Assembly: GCF_031457805.1 (NCBI RefSeq)
Contig: NZ_JAVDXI010000004.1
Span: 392,172-456,171 of the forward strand
Length of the DNA stretch: 64,000 nucleotides
DNA from: Caulobacter sp031457805
GTDB taxonomy: Bacteria > Pseudomonadota > Alphaproteobacteria > Caulobacterales > Caulobacteraceae
Direction: 5' to 3'
The notes below the pieces were generated by a model. It did not search any database and had not been told where the DNA came from. It saw nothing but the letters and a program-made list of their open reading frames with translations. A program made the position numbers and the translations under genes. Position 1 is the first letter of the stretch, and each line of letters opens with the position of its first letter. Of the stretch, positions 1 through 8,568 are shown piece by piece.

Positions 1-1
1 G

Positions 2-1459
2 TCCAATGTCGACAAGACCGCGCGACGGGGCGCTCGGGTGGCCTGGCGACTGGATCAGGGCGACTGGCGCTTCAAGCTGGGGGCCGCACGGCAGAGCGTC
101 GCCTCAAAGGACACTCAGTACGTGACGCTTGCGGCTGGCGGACCGCGCCGGGCCAATCAGGTCCGCGAAACCCACCGCAACCGTCTGGGACAGGCTTCGC
201 TGAAGATTAGCGGCTCGGGTGACTGGGGCTATTTCGAGTCGGTGACAGGCTATGTCAGCCACAACTACGCCAGCCGCTACGACGCCACGCTCTCGCTGAG
301 CCAATTCTCGGAGGGAGCCCTGGAGCTCGGGCTCTATGATGAGAGCGCACGGCTTCGCATGGCGGTTGAAGACCTGTTCTACACCGGCCCGGCGATGGGC
401 CGGCTCCGCTGGATGCTGGGCGCGTTCATGGCGACGACCATCGAAGAGAGCGCATCGGAGTTGCGCGCGCGCGCCGGCGGCGTGTCCGTCGGGCTCTACG
501 ACGAAGACCGCAAGGACCGCTTGAACGAATACGCGCTCTACGGTGAAACCACTTTGGATCTGGGCGACGGATGGAAGGCCGCGTTGGGCGGTCGCGCGTT
601 CAAGACAACGGCTCACACCCGCTCAGGCGTGATGGTGCCTCCCCCTGGGCAATCGCGGGATCTGGACCAACGCGCCACCTTCAGCGGCTTCTCGCCGAAA
701 CTCTCCCTGCAGCGAGATCTCGCCGGGGGCGGGCTGATCTACGTCTTGACGTCGGAAGGATACAGGGCGGGCGGGTTCAACTCGGGCGGCTTGCTGAAAC
801 CGAGCGAGTCGCGCCGGATGTTCCGGCCGGACCATTTGCGAAACTACGAGGTCGGGCTGTCGCTGGATCCTTGGCGTGGTCGCGTCAACGTGCGCACAGC
901 GGTCTTCGTCGTGGACTGGCGCGACATCCAGACGGACCAGTATTTCGGGTCCGGCCTCTCCTACACCGCCAACATCGGCGACGGACGCAATCGCGGCGTC
1001 GAGGTGGAAGCCGCCTGGCGGGTCACGCCGCGCCTCACGATCAACGGGAACGCGTTGTTCAACAAGCCGAAGCTGACCCGAATCGAACCGGGCTACGGAA
1101 TCACCGACACCGCTCGGCTCCCCGGCGTACCGGACGTGTCGTTCGGCGGCCTCGCCATCTACCAGAGACCGCTGTCGCCATGGGCCTCGCTGATGCTTAC
1201 GGCCGAGACGGGCTATGTCGGCAAGTCACAGCTGACCTTCGATCCCAGGTACTCGCCCTCGATGGGCGGCTACTACACCGGCCGGCTATCGGCGCAGATC
1301 CTGGCCCAGGGTTGGAGAGCCGCCTTGTTCGTCAGCAACCCCTGGAACAGCTCCAGCGACACCTTCGCCTACGGCAACCCCTTCAGTTTCGGCCAAGTTC
1401 GCCAGGTCACGCCTCAGCGCCCCCGCACCTGGAGCCTTAGCCTGACGGCTGAATTCTGA
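2..1459 (+). CDS. TonB-dependent receptor, C-terminal part (5' end outside window)
   Basis: About 485 residues of an outer-membrane beta-barrel; the frame is open from base 2, so the plug domain and signal peptide lie upstream of the window. Alternating aromatic and polar strands, the segment YVLTSEGYRAGGFNSGG, and a terminal strand ending in aromatic residues (TWSLSLTAEF) are typical of the TonB-dependent receptor barrel. The family imports siderophores, vitamins or oligosaccharides using TonB-ExbBD energy. The substrate cannot be told from the barrel. Residues such as NYEVGLSLDPWRGRVNV resemble the class found abundantly in Caulobacter and sphingomonads. It is convergent with selO across a 330-base gap. 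Confidence 0.9.
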   Translation, partial: SNVDKTARRGARVAWRLDQGDWRFKLGAARQSVASKDTQYVTLAAGGPRRANQVRETHRNRLGQASLKISGSGDWGYFESVTGYVSHNYASRYDATLSLSQFSEGALELGLYDESARLRMAVEDLFYTGPAMGRLRWMLGAFMATTIEESASELRARAGGVSVGLYDEDRKDRLNEYALYGETTLDLGDGWKAALGGRAFKTTAHTRSGVMVPPPGQSRDLDQRATFSGFSPKLSLQRDLAGGGLIYVLTSEGYRAGGFNSGGLLKPSESRRMFRPDHLRNYEVGLSLDPWRGRVNVRTAVFVVDWRDIQTDQYFGSGLSYTANIGDGRNRGVEVEAAWRVTPRLTINGNALFNKPKLTRIEPGYGITDTARLPGVPDVSFGGLAIYQRPLSPWASLMLTAETGYVGKSQLTFDPRYSPSMGGYYTGRLSAQILAQGWRAALFVSNPWNSSSDTFAYGNPFSFGQVRQVTPQRPRTWSLSLTAEF

Positions 1460-1790
1460 CAGTGATTGCGAAAGCCGTGGGGGCGAACTCCAGAGCGCCA
1501 GACCGCAAGTCCGCCTGGAGCCCCCCATCACCTAGCCGAAGCGGGCTTGCTCTAAGCCGGCTCCGCCCGGTCGCGGAGGCATTCGCCGATCGCCCGCGCG
1601 CACCCTGGGATGCCCAGAGCGCCGACGAACGACATGGCTACGGCGCAAACCAGCATGATCGGTTGGAAGATGCGCATCGGGTTGGTCTCCACGCGGCGTT
1701 CGTCTGGAGGCAGTGTGCCGCAGTTGTAAGACGGAACCTTGACGGTTGTTCCGCGCTCGAACGAAAAAAGTTCCGAATACGTCTGTGCTC
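1460..1790. other. Intergenic stretch between receptor and selO
   Basis: This 331-base gap separates two convergent genes. It holds one possible short membrane-protein ORF on the minus strand (1552-1677). I see no clear terminator hairpin, repeat or RNA gene here. The plus-strand open frame through it has an atypical composition (rich in Arg and Ser) and does not look coding. Confidence 0.5.
1552..1677 (-). CDS. Possible small single-pass membrane protein (41 aa)
   Basis: The ATG at 1677 opens a 41-codon frame. Its start MRIFQPIMLVCAVAMSFVGA is a short basic end followed by one hydrophobic helix, then a Cys-containing polar tail. A GGAG lies about nine bases upstream of the ATG. The frame stays open further upstream, back into the 3' end of selO, without another good start. 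It may be a real microprotein translated from the selO transcript, or a chance frame. No family recognised. Confidence 0.3.
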   Translation of the reverse strand: MRIFQPIMLVCAVAMSFVGALGIPGCARAIGECLRDRAEPA

Positions 1791-3218
1791 TTAACTCAGC
1801 CCAAGATCGTAGGCCTGCCTCGCCGCATCAATCCGGGCGAGCTTTGCGTAGAGGGGGCCCCAATCGTCCGCCTCCGCGATAGGCGACCAGAGCGCCTCGA
1901 CCTCGTCGATGATCAGCTCTTCGGGATCGTCGCGTTCGAAGACCACGTGCGCCAGGCGCTCTGGTCGATCGGGCTCGAAAGCCGCCAGCCTTCTCCGCAG
2001 ATCGACGAAGGCTTCACGCCCATAGAGCGCCGCCCGAGGGCCTCGAAGGGCCCGCGCCTCCGACGCCGCGCCGCCGAACCAATCGAAGAAGAACGGCTCC
2101 CAGCGCAGCGCCTCGCCACCGTCCGCCAAGGCGCGGAAGGCGGCGTTGACGAGGTCGACCTCGGCTTCGACGTCGCGGCGCTTCACCCCGAGGCGATCCA
2201 ACATCGCATCGCGCAACGCCGCGCGATAAAGATCCGAGAAGCTGTTCAGGGCGTTCAACAACGCGGCCTGGTCCGTGACGAGGGTGAGACACCCCGCCAG
2301 TTGCTGGAGATTCCAGAAGACCGCCTCGGGCTGCCGCCCGAAGCTGTAGAGGCCAGAGTGGTCGAAATAGGCCGCCACGAAGTTCGGATCGTTTCGTGGC
2401 AGGAAGCGCCACGGGCCGTAGTCGAAGCTTTCGCCCGTGACCACCATGTTGTCGGTGTTGAGCACGCCGTGCACGAAGCCGGACGTCATCCAGCGCGAAA
2501 GCATGCGCGCGCTGGCTTCGACCACCGCCTGCATCAGAGCGGCGGGACGATCGGCCTGGTCGGCGAGGCCGGGAAAGTACGTCTCGACGACATGATCGAC
2601 GAGCTGGAGCATCAGGTCTCTGCGATCAAAGTATGCGAGACGCTGGAAGGTCCCAAACCGGATATGGCTGTGCGAAAGCCGCGTCAGGACAGCCGATCGT
2701 GTGGGGCTTGGTTCGTCGCCCCGGACCAGGGCCTCGCCAGTTTCCACGAGGGAGAAAGCCCGAGACGTCGGGGTCCCCAAGGCCTCGAGAAAGCTTGCGG
2801 CGAGGATTTCGCGAACCCCGCCCTTCAGGGTCAGGCGTCCATCGCCCGCGCGCGACCAGGGGGTCTGGCCAGAGCCCTTGGTCGCCAGATCCAGAAGCCG
2901 GTTGGAGCCAGCCTCGCGCACCTGTGCGAACAGGAAGCCACGCCCGTCGCCAAGGTCCGGATTGTAAACGCGAAACTGATGCCCGTGATAGCGCATCGCC
3001 AGGGGAAAGGACTGGTTCTCCGGCAAGGGCTCGAAGCGGCCGAAACATCGAAGCCACTCGTCTTCGCTCAAGGTCTCCAGCCCAACTGTGGCCGCAGCCC
3101 GGTCATTTCGGAACCGCAGGAGCGTCTGGGGGAAGTTGGCCGGCTCCACCCGATCGGCGAACGCCTCACCCAAGGCCTGGAAACGCGGATCGGGACGGTA
3201 GGCGGGCGAAGGGCTCAT
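1791..3218 (-). CDS. selO: SelO-family protein adenylyltransferase (YdiU/UPF0061)
   Basis: Pseudokinase-fold enzyme of the SelO family, which transfers AMP from ATP to Ser/Thr/Tyr of target proteins (known for the E. coli member, linked to oxidative-stress response). Recognisable blocks are the N-terminal YHGHQF motif, the glycine-rich LATKGSGQTPWSRAGDGRLT region, KGGVREILAASFLEALG, and the metal-binding GFVHGVLNTDN followed by FDYGP. At about 475 residues it matches the usual size. The ATG at 3218 is used here; an in-frame GTG at 3227 would add three residues. Neither has a strong ribosome-binding site. It is probably monocistronic. Confidence 0.92.
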   Translation of the reverse strand: MSPSPAYRPDPRFQALGEAFADRVEPANFPQTLLRFRNDRAAATVGLETLSEDEWLRCFGRFEPLPENQSFPLAMRYHGHQFRVYNPDLGDGRGFLFAQVREAGSNRLLDLATKGSGQTPWSRAGDGRLTLKGGVREILAASFLEALGTPTSRAFSLVETGEALVRGDEPSPTRSAVLTRLSHSHIRFGTFQRLAYFDRRDLMLQLVDHVVETYFPGLADQADRPAALMQAVVEASARMLSRWMTSGFVHGVLNTDNMVVTGESFDYGPWRFLPRNDPNFVAAYFDHSGLYSFGRQPEAVFWNLQQLAGCLTLVTDQAALLNALNSFSDLYRAALRDAMLDRLGVKRRDVEAEVDLVNAAFRALADGGEALRWEPFFFDWFGGAASEARALRGPRAALYGREAFVDLRRRLAAFEPDRPERLAHVVFERDDPEELIIDEVEALWSPIAEADDWGPLYAKLARIDAARQAYDLGLS

Positions 3219-3462
3219 GCACGCCACATGAGTCCGACGCTCATGCGGCGCAAGTCCCTTTCGAATATCGATGACGGCGCTTCAACGCTGTCGCTTCCCA
3301 GCAACAGAGCGCCCAGGAACCCTTCATTACAAGGGATTTCACTTGCCGACGCCAGGGATGGCGCCTAACCCTTGGCTATCCATTCGAACAGTCGTTCGAC
3401 GGAACAACGAAAAACAAGCCGGGGGCGGGCAAGCGCTTTCGGCCAATGAACCGAGGTAGGAA

Positions 3463-5976
3463 ATGCGCTTTTCCCAGGTGCTTTGCGGCACTGCGTCCGC
3501 TGTTGTCCTCGCCGGTCTTGGCGCCACGAGCGTCGCGCAGGCGCAAGAAGCCGATGTCCAGACCGTAGACAGCATTATCGTCACCGCCCAGAAGCGGGAG
3601 CAGAACCTGCAGGACGTGCCGGTTGTGGTCACCGCCGTCGGCGCCAAGCTGCTGCAAGACACGGGCGTCAAGGACATCAAGGATCTGACAATCCTGACCC
3701 CCGGCCTGACCGTCACCTCCACCTCGTCGGAAGCCTCGACCACCGCGCGCGTGCGCGGCGTCGGCACCGTGGGTGATAACCCCGGCCTGGAAAGCTCGGT
3801 CGGCGTGGTGATCGACGGCGTCTATCGCCCCCGCAACGGCGTCGGCTTCGGCGACCTGGGCGAAATGGAGCGCATCGAAGTGCTGAAGGGGCCGCAAGGC
3901 ACTCTGTTCGGCAAGAACACCTCGGCCGGCGTGATCAACGTCGTCACCAAGGAGCCCGAGTTCGGCTTCGGGGCCAACGCCGAAGTGACGATGGGCAACT
4001 ACGACGCCAAGGGCGTGGCCGCTTCGGTCACCGGCCCCCTGATGGGCGACAAGCTGGCCGGTCGCCTGTACGTCGCCGCTCGCGAGCGTGATGGCTACAA
4101 CGATGTGATCGTCGGTAACGGCCCGTCCAGTCGCAAGCAGGACGCGGACCAGAACTTCTACACCGTGCGCGGCCAGCTGCTCTTCGTTCCGGATGATCAG
4201 GCGACCTTCCGCGTCATCGCCGACTACAGCCGCCGCGACGAAAACTGCTGCGGCGCCGTGCAGATCCGCACCGGCCCGACCGCAGGCATCCTGGGCCTCG
4301 TCTCTGGCGGGACCGCGCTGGCTCCGACCGCCAATCCGTTCGATCGCGTCGCCTATTCGAACCGCGGCGCGCCGGCCAAGATCGAAGACAAGGGCGTCTC
4401 GCTGCAAGGCGACATCGACCTGCCGATCGGCACCCTGACCAGCATCTCGGCCATTCGCCAATGGCGCACCGACAATGGTCAGGACGGCGACTTCACGACC
4501 GCCGACATCACCTATCGCAACAAGGACGGCAGCAACTACTCGCAGTTCACAACCTACAGCCAAGAGCTGCGTCTGGCTGGCAAGTCGGACAAGTTCGACT
4601 GGATGTTTGGCGCGTTCCTGGCCGACGAGCGCCTTGAGAACCGGTCCAACTTCCTGTTCGGCAACCAGTACGAACAGTATCTGGGCCGCCTGCTGTCCCG
4701 CTCGGCCGCCAATCCGGCCGGCGTCGCCAACTTCATCGCTCTTCTACTGAACCGCGCGCCGAACACCTCGTTCACGCCGGGTCAGGGCCTTTATGACCGT
4801 TACAACCAGCGCGCCACGACCGTGGCCCTGTTCACCAACGACACCTGGCACGTGACCGACGCGTTCGAGATCACGGCGGGCCTGCGCTACACGGCCGAAA
4901 AGAAAGAGCTCTCCACCTTCCAGACCAACAGCGACGGCGGCGTCGGTTGCGGCACCGCCCTGTCGCCCGCCGGTCAAGCCCGCATCGCCGGCATCGTCGG
5001 CGCGGCCCTGACCCCGACCATCATCGGCAACCTCTGCCTGCCCTGGGCGAACCCGCTGTTCAATGGCCGCGGGACCGACCAGGAGCGCACCGACAAGGAA
5101 TGGAGCGGCACCCTCAAGGCGTCGTACCGCTTCTCACCGGAAGTGTTCACCTACGCCTCGTTCGCGCGCGGCTACAAGGGCGGCGGCTTCAACCTGGATC
5201 GCACCCAGTCCTCGAACGGCCTGCCCTCGGGCGGCTCGGGCGTGACGCCGATCTATGACACCTCGTTCCCGGCCGAGTTCGTCGACAGCTACGAACTGGG
5301 CATGAAGAACACGCTCTTCAACCGTACCGTTCTGTTCAACGTCAGCCTGTTCCAGCAGAAGTTCACGGACTTCCAGCTGAACACCTTCCTGGGCACGTCG
5401 TTCGTGGTGCGCTCGATCCCCGAGGTGACCTCGAAGGGCGTCGACGCCGACTTCATGTGGTTCACCCCGGTGCGCGGCCTGGTCGTCCAGAGCGGCTTCA
5501 CCTACGCCGACACCAAGTACGGCAAGCAGCCGATCCCCAACGACCCGGGCAACGCCCTGGCGCTTCTGCCGGGCAGCAACCTGTCGCTCGCGCCCAAGTA
5601 CTCCGGCTCGGCTTCGGTGACCTACGAAACCCCGGTCGGCGACAACCTGAAGGCTCGCTTCAACATCGGCGCGAAGTACTCGTCGGAGTACAATACGGGC
5701 TCCGACCTGTTCCCGCCGAAGGTCCAGAAGGCCTATACGGTGGTCAACGGCCGCGTGGCTCTGGGTCGCGACGACGATCGTTGGACCGTCGAACTGTGGG
5801 GCCAGAACCTCCTGAACGAGAAGTACATGCAGGTGGCCTTCAACGGCCCGCTGCAAGGCTCCTCGGGCCTGAGCGCCACCCAGAACACCTACAACGCCGC
5901 GCTGGACACCATCACGTACAACGCGTTCCTGGGCGCCCCGCGCACCTACGGCGTGACCCTGCGCTCGAAGTTCTAG
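3463..5976 (+). CDS. TonB-dependent receptor, complete
   Basis: An 837-residue outer-membrane receptor. A signal peptide (about 1-27, ending VAQAQ) is followed by a TonB-box-like stretch (DSIIVTAQKREQ), then a plug domain with DVPVVVTAV, RVRGVGT and ERIEVLKGPQGTLFGKNTSAGVINVVTK. The barrel begins near residue 180 and ends with the terminal strand YGVTLRSKF. A strong Shine-Dalgarno (GAGGTAGGAA) sits just before the ATG. It is of the class often named with iron-complex or carbohydrate receptors; the ligand is unknown. No exporter or regulator gene is adjacent. A clear intrinsic terminator follows the gene. Confidence 0.95.
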   Translation: MRFSQVLCGTASAVVLAGLGATSVAQAQEADVQTVDSIIVTAQKREQNLQDVPVVVTAVGAKLLQDTGVKDIKDLTILTPGLTVTSTSSEASTTARVRGVGTVGDNPGLESSVGVVIDGVYRPRNGVGFGDLGEMERIEVLKGPQGTLFGKNTSAGVINVVTKEPEFGFGANAEVTMGNYDAKGVAASVTGPLMGDKLAGRLYVAARERDGYNDVIVGNGPSSRKQDADQNFYTVRGQLLFVPDDQATFRVIADYSRRDENCCGAVQIRTGPTAGILGLVSGGTALAPTANPFDRVAYSNRGAPAKIEDKGVSLQGDIDLPIGTLTSISAIRQWRTDNGQDGDFTTADITYRNKDGSNYSQFTTYSQELRLAGKSDKFDWMFGAFLADERLENRSNFLFGNQYEQYLGRLLSRSAANPAGVANFIALLLNRAPNTSFTPGQGLYDRYNQRATTVALFTNDTWHVTDAFEITAGLRYTAEKKELSTFQTNSDGGVGCGTALSPAGQARIAGIVGAALTPTIIGNLCLPWANPLFNGRGTDQERTDKEWSGTLKASYRFSPEVFTYASFARGYKGGGFNLDRTQSSNGLPSGGSGVTPIYDTSFPAEFVDSYELGMKNTLFNRTVLFNVSLFQQKFTDFQLNTFLGTSFVVRSIPEVTSKGVDADFMWFTPVRGLVVQSGFTYADTKYGKQPIPNDPGNALALLPGSNLSLAPKYSGSASVTYETPVGDNLKARFNIGAKYSSEYNTGSDLFPPKVQKAYTVVNGRVALGRDDDRWTVELWGQNLLNEKYMQVAFNGPLQGSSGLSATQNTYNAALDTITYNAFLGAPRTYGVTLRSKF

Positions 5977-6033
5977 TTCTGCCGGGAGGGGGACCGGCGG
6001 CGCCAGCCGCGCCGCCGGCTTTCGGAAGAAGGA

Positions 6034-6065
6034 AGGGCGATCCGCTTGGCGGGTCGCCCTTTTTC
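6034..6065 (+). terminator. Intrinsic terminator of the TonB receptor
   Basis: The stem AGGGCGA / TCGCCCT, with a 13-base loop that can pair further (CCGC/GCGG), is followed by TTTTC. It lies about 60 bases after the receptor stop codon. Confidence 0.85.
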
Positions 6066-6146
6066 ATTGCCCGGAGGGGTTTCGGATCGTCGCGTCTCGC
6101 CGCAGCATGCCTCAGGGGATTCGCTTTCCAGCCCGGAGGCACGCCG

Positions 6147-8564
6147 ATGAAGACCATTCGCTTCTTCGGATTCTGGATCTGTCTCGCGCTCGGGCTCGTC
6201 CTCGGCGCCGTGAGTCAGCGACCTCCAGCGCCTGTGCCTATCAACGCGCCAGAGACCCAGTTCTCGGCGGATCGCGCCATGGCGGACGTGGCGGCCATCG
6301 CCCAGAGACCTCACCCCACTGGCTCCGCGGAGATCGCCAAGGTCCGCGACCACCTGCTGTCTCGGATCAACGCGTTGCGCCTGGAGGTCTCGGTCCGCCC
6401 CGGCGAGGGATTCTCCCAGCATGGTCAGGAAGGGCGCGCCCTGAGCGCCGCTGCGGTCCAGAACCTGGTCGGCGTGCTGCCAGGACAAGATCGGACGCTG
6501 CCGGCGATCCTGATCATGAGCCACTATGACTCGGTGCATAACTCGCCCGGTGCGGCCGACGACGCCTCGGGAACCGCCGCCGCCCTTGAGATCGCGCGCG
6601 CTCTGAAAGCCAGCGGGCCGCACCTGCGGGATGTGATCTTCCTGTTCACCGACGCGGAGGAGGCCGGCCTCCTGGGCGCGGACGCCTTCTTTTCCCGAGA
6701 CCCCAGCCTTTCGCGCGTCGGCCTCGTGGTGAACATGGAGGCGCGCGGCGACGCCGGTCGCGCGGCGATGTTCCAGACCGGCCCCGGCAACGGCGCGCTG
6801 ATCGGCGTGTTCGGTCGCGAGGCCAAGGGCGCGTCAGGCAACTCGATGGCCTCGACCGTCTACGAGAAAATGCCCAACGACACCGATTTCACCCACGCGG
6901 TGAACAAGGGCCTGCCGGGGCTGAATCTAGCCTTCATCGACAATCAGCTGGCCTATCACACGCCTCTGTCCCGCCCTGACCATCTGCAACGCGGCAGTCT
7001 GCAGCACATGGGCGACCAGGTCCTGCCCACTGTGCGGGCGCTGGCGAACGCGGCTGAGCTGCCGGCCAAGACCGAGAACGCGATCTATTCGGACGTGCTG
7101 GGCCTGTTCATGGTCCGCTATCCGCCGATGGTGGGCTGGGCGCTGCTGGCGCTCGCCGCCGCCCTGGTTGGCTTTTCGGCTTGGCGCGCCCTGGCCGGAC
7201 GCGGCGCTACCGGCTGGGAGATCGCAAGGGGCGCGGCGGGCCTGCTGCTCACCGCCGCCAGCGCCGGCCTTGTGCTGCATCTGCTGGGACGGCTGCTGAT
7301 GATCGATGGCGTGCAGCGCTACTACGGGCTGCTGACGCGCTTTGACTTTCTGCTGTGGGGCGCAGGCCTGCTGGCCGCGGCGACAGGACTGGGGGTCGCC
7401 ACGGCACAGGCGCGGGGCGCCCGGCGGATCATCCCGTGCGCGATCGCATTGGCCCTGGGCGGCGCATGCAGTCTGGTCGGGGGCTTCGATCCCGTGGGCC
7501 TGGGTCTTGGGCTGTCGGCCTGCATTCTGGCGGCGCTCGCCCTGGGCTTTCGAACCGAAGTGCTGGGCGCGTGGATCGGCGGCATGGTCGTCGTGCTGCT
7601 GCTGGCGGTCGCCGCCCAGGTCCTGGCGCCCGGCGCGACGGTGATGCTGACCTGGCCGCTGCTGGTCGCCGCGATTGGCGCGGCGCTGGTCATCGGCATC
7701 GGCGGCACGCGAGACAAGCGGGTCGCCATGGCCCTGACCGCCGTCATCGGCCTTCTGGCGATCCTGTCGACCGCCCAGCTCGCCGCCTGGGGCGCCTGGA
7801 CCTTCGCCGGCGTCGGCCTCATGGAGCCGGCCGTCCTGGCGCTGTTCGCCATGCTGGCGGCTCCGGCCCTGTCGCCGCTGGCCCACGATTTCGCCGCGAC
7901 CCGTTGGGCCTGGCGCGCCGCCGGGATCATGGCGCTGGTCGGTCTGGCGCTCACGGCCAACGCCGCGCGCCTCGGCGGAGAGCCCTCCCGTCCGGCGATC
8001 ACCCAGGCCCTGCATGTCGCCGACCTCTCCACCGGCAAGGCCTGGCGCGTGGCCGGTCTGACGAAGCTGGACGCCTGGACCCGCGCTACGCTGCCCGACG
8101 ACGGCGGATCCGAGCCGCGCCAGCAGGCCCTGGCCCCGTTCTGGAAAAACCCCGCCTGGATGTCGGAGACCCGGGTCGTACCCGTGGCCAGTCCGCAACT
8201 GACGGTCGACCGGGCCGAGGACCGCCTGCTCGTCCGCCTGATCCCCGCGCCTGGCGCCGAGATGGTGAGCCTGCGCGTTCGGCCCAGCGCCGCCCTGAGC
8301 CAGCCGCGCCTCAACGGCCGCCCGATCACCCTGGCGACCAAGGCCGGCGAGTGGTCGAGCCTGACCTATCACGCGCCGGATCCCAATGGGATCACGCTGA
8401 GCTTCACCACCGCCGGCCCGGGCAAGGTCGAGGTCGCCGCGCTGGAGCATCACGACGGCTGGCCCGCCCTGGCCAAGGCCCCGCCGCCCAAGCCGGCCGA
8501 CCTGATGGCTTTTGGCCTGTCGGACAAGACCGCCGTTCTGGTGCGCGCCGGCCTGTCCTGGTGA
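6147..8564 (+). CDS. M28-family zinc peptidase with C-terminal membrane domain
   Basis: An 805-residue protein. It has an N-terminal signal anchor (about 5-23), then an M28 (aminopeptidase-like) domain with metal ligands and catalytic acids in MSHYDSV (His126), GAADDASG (Asp138), TDAEEAGLLG (Glu171/172), NMEARG and a late YHTPLSRPDH. From about residue 330 there are eight or nine hydrophobic helices, then a soluble C-terminal domain of about 200 residues rich in beta-type sequence. This layout resembles the Fxna/ERMP1-type membrane M28 peptidases. GGAGG precedes the chosen ATG by eight bases; the longer open frame upstream overlaps the receptor and is not used. The substrate is unknown. It is convergent with the CoA ligase, with a gap of only four bases. 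Confidence 0.88.
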   Translation: MKTIRFFGFWICLALGLVLGAVSQRPPAPVPINAPETQFSADRAMADVAAIAQRPHPTGSAEIAKVRDHLLSRINALRLEVSVRPGEGFSQHGQEGRALSAAAVQNLVGVLPGQDRTLPAILIMSHYDSVHNSPGAADDASGTAAALEIARALKASGPHLRDVIFLFTDAEEAGLLGADAFFSRDPSLSRVGLVVNMEARGDAGRAAMFQTGPGNGALIGVFGREAKGASGNSMASTVYEKMPNDTDFTHAVNKGLPGLNLAFIDNQLAYHTPLSRPDHLQRGSLQHMGDQVLPTVRALANAAELPAKTENAIYSDVLGLFMVRYPPMVGWALLALAAALVGFSAWRALAGRGATGWEIARGAAGLLLTAASAGLVLHLLGRLLMIDGVQRYYGLLTRFDFLLWGAGLLAAATGLGVATAQARGARRIIPCAIALALGGACSLVGGFDPVGLGLGLSACILAALALGFRTEVLGAWIGGMVVVLLLAVAAQVLAPGATVMLTWPLLVAAIGAALVIGIGGTRDKRVAMALTAVIGLLAILSTAQLAAWGAWTFAGVGLMEPAVLALFAMLAAPALSPLAHDFAATRWAWRAAGIMALVGLALTANAARLGGEPSRPAITQALHVADLSTGKAWRVAGLTKLDAWTRATLPDDGGSEPRQQALAPFWKNPAWMSETRVVPVASPQLTVDRAEDRLLVRLIPAPGAEMVSLRVRPSAALSQPRLNGRPITLATKAGEWSSLTYHAPDPNGITLSFTTAGPGKVEVAALEHHDGWPALAKAPPPKPADLMAFGLSDKTAVLVRAGLSW

Positions 8565-8568
8565 GCCT

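Noticed and set aside
1746..3368. Plus-strand frame of 540 codons over selO
   Set aside because: Antisense to selO, which has all family motifs; the composition is Arg/Gly/Glu-rich shadow sequence.
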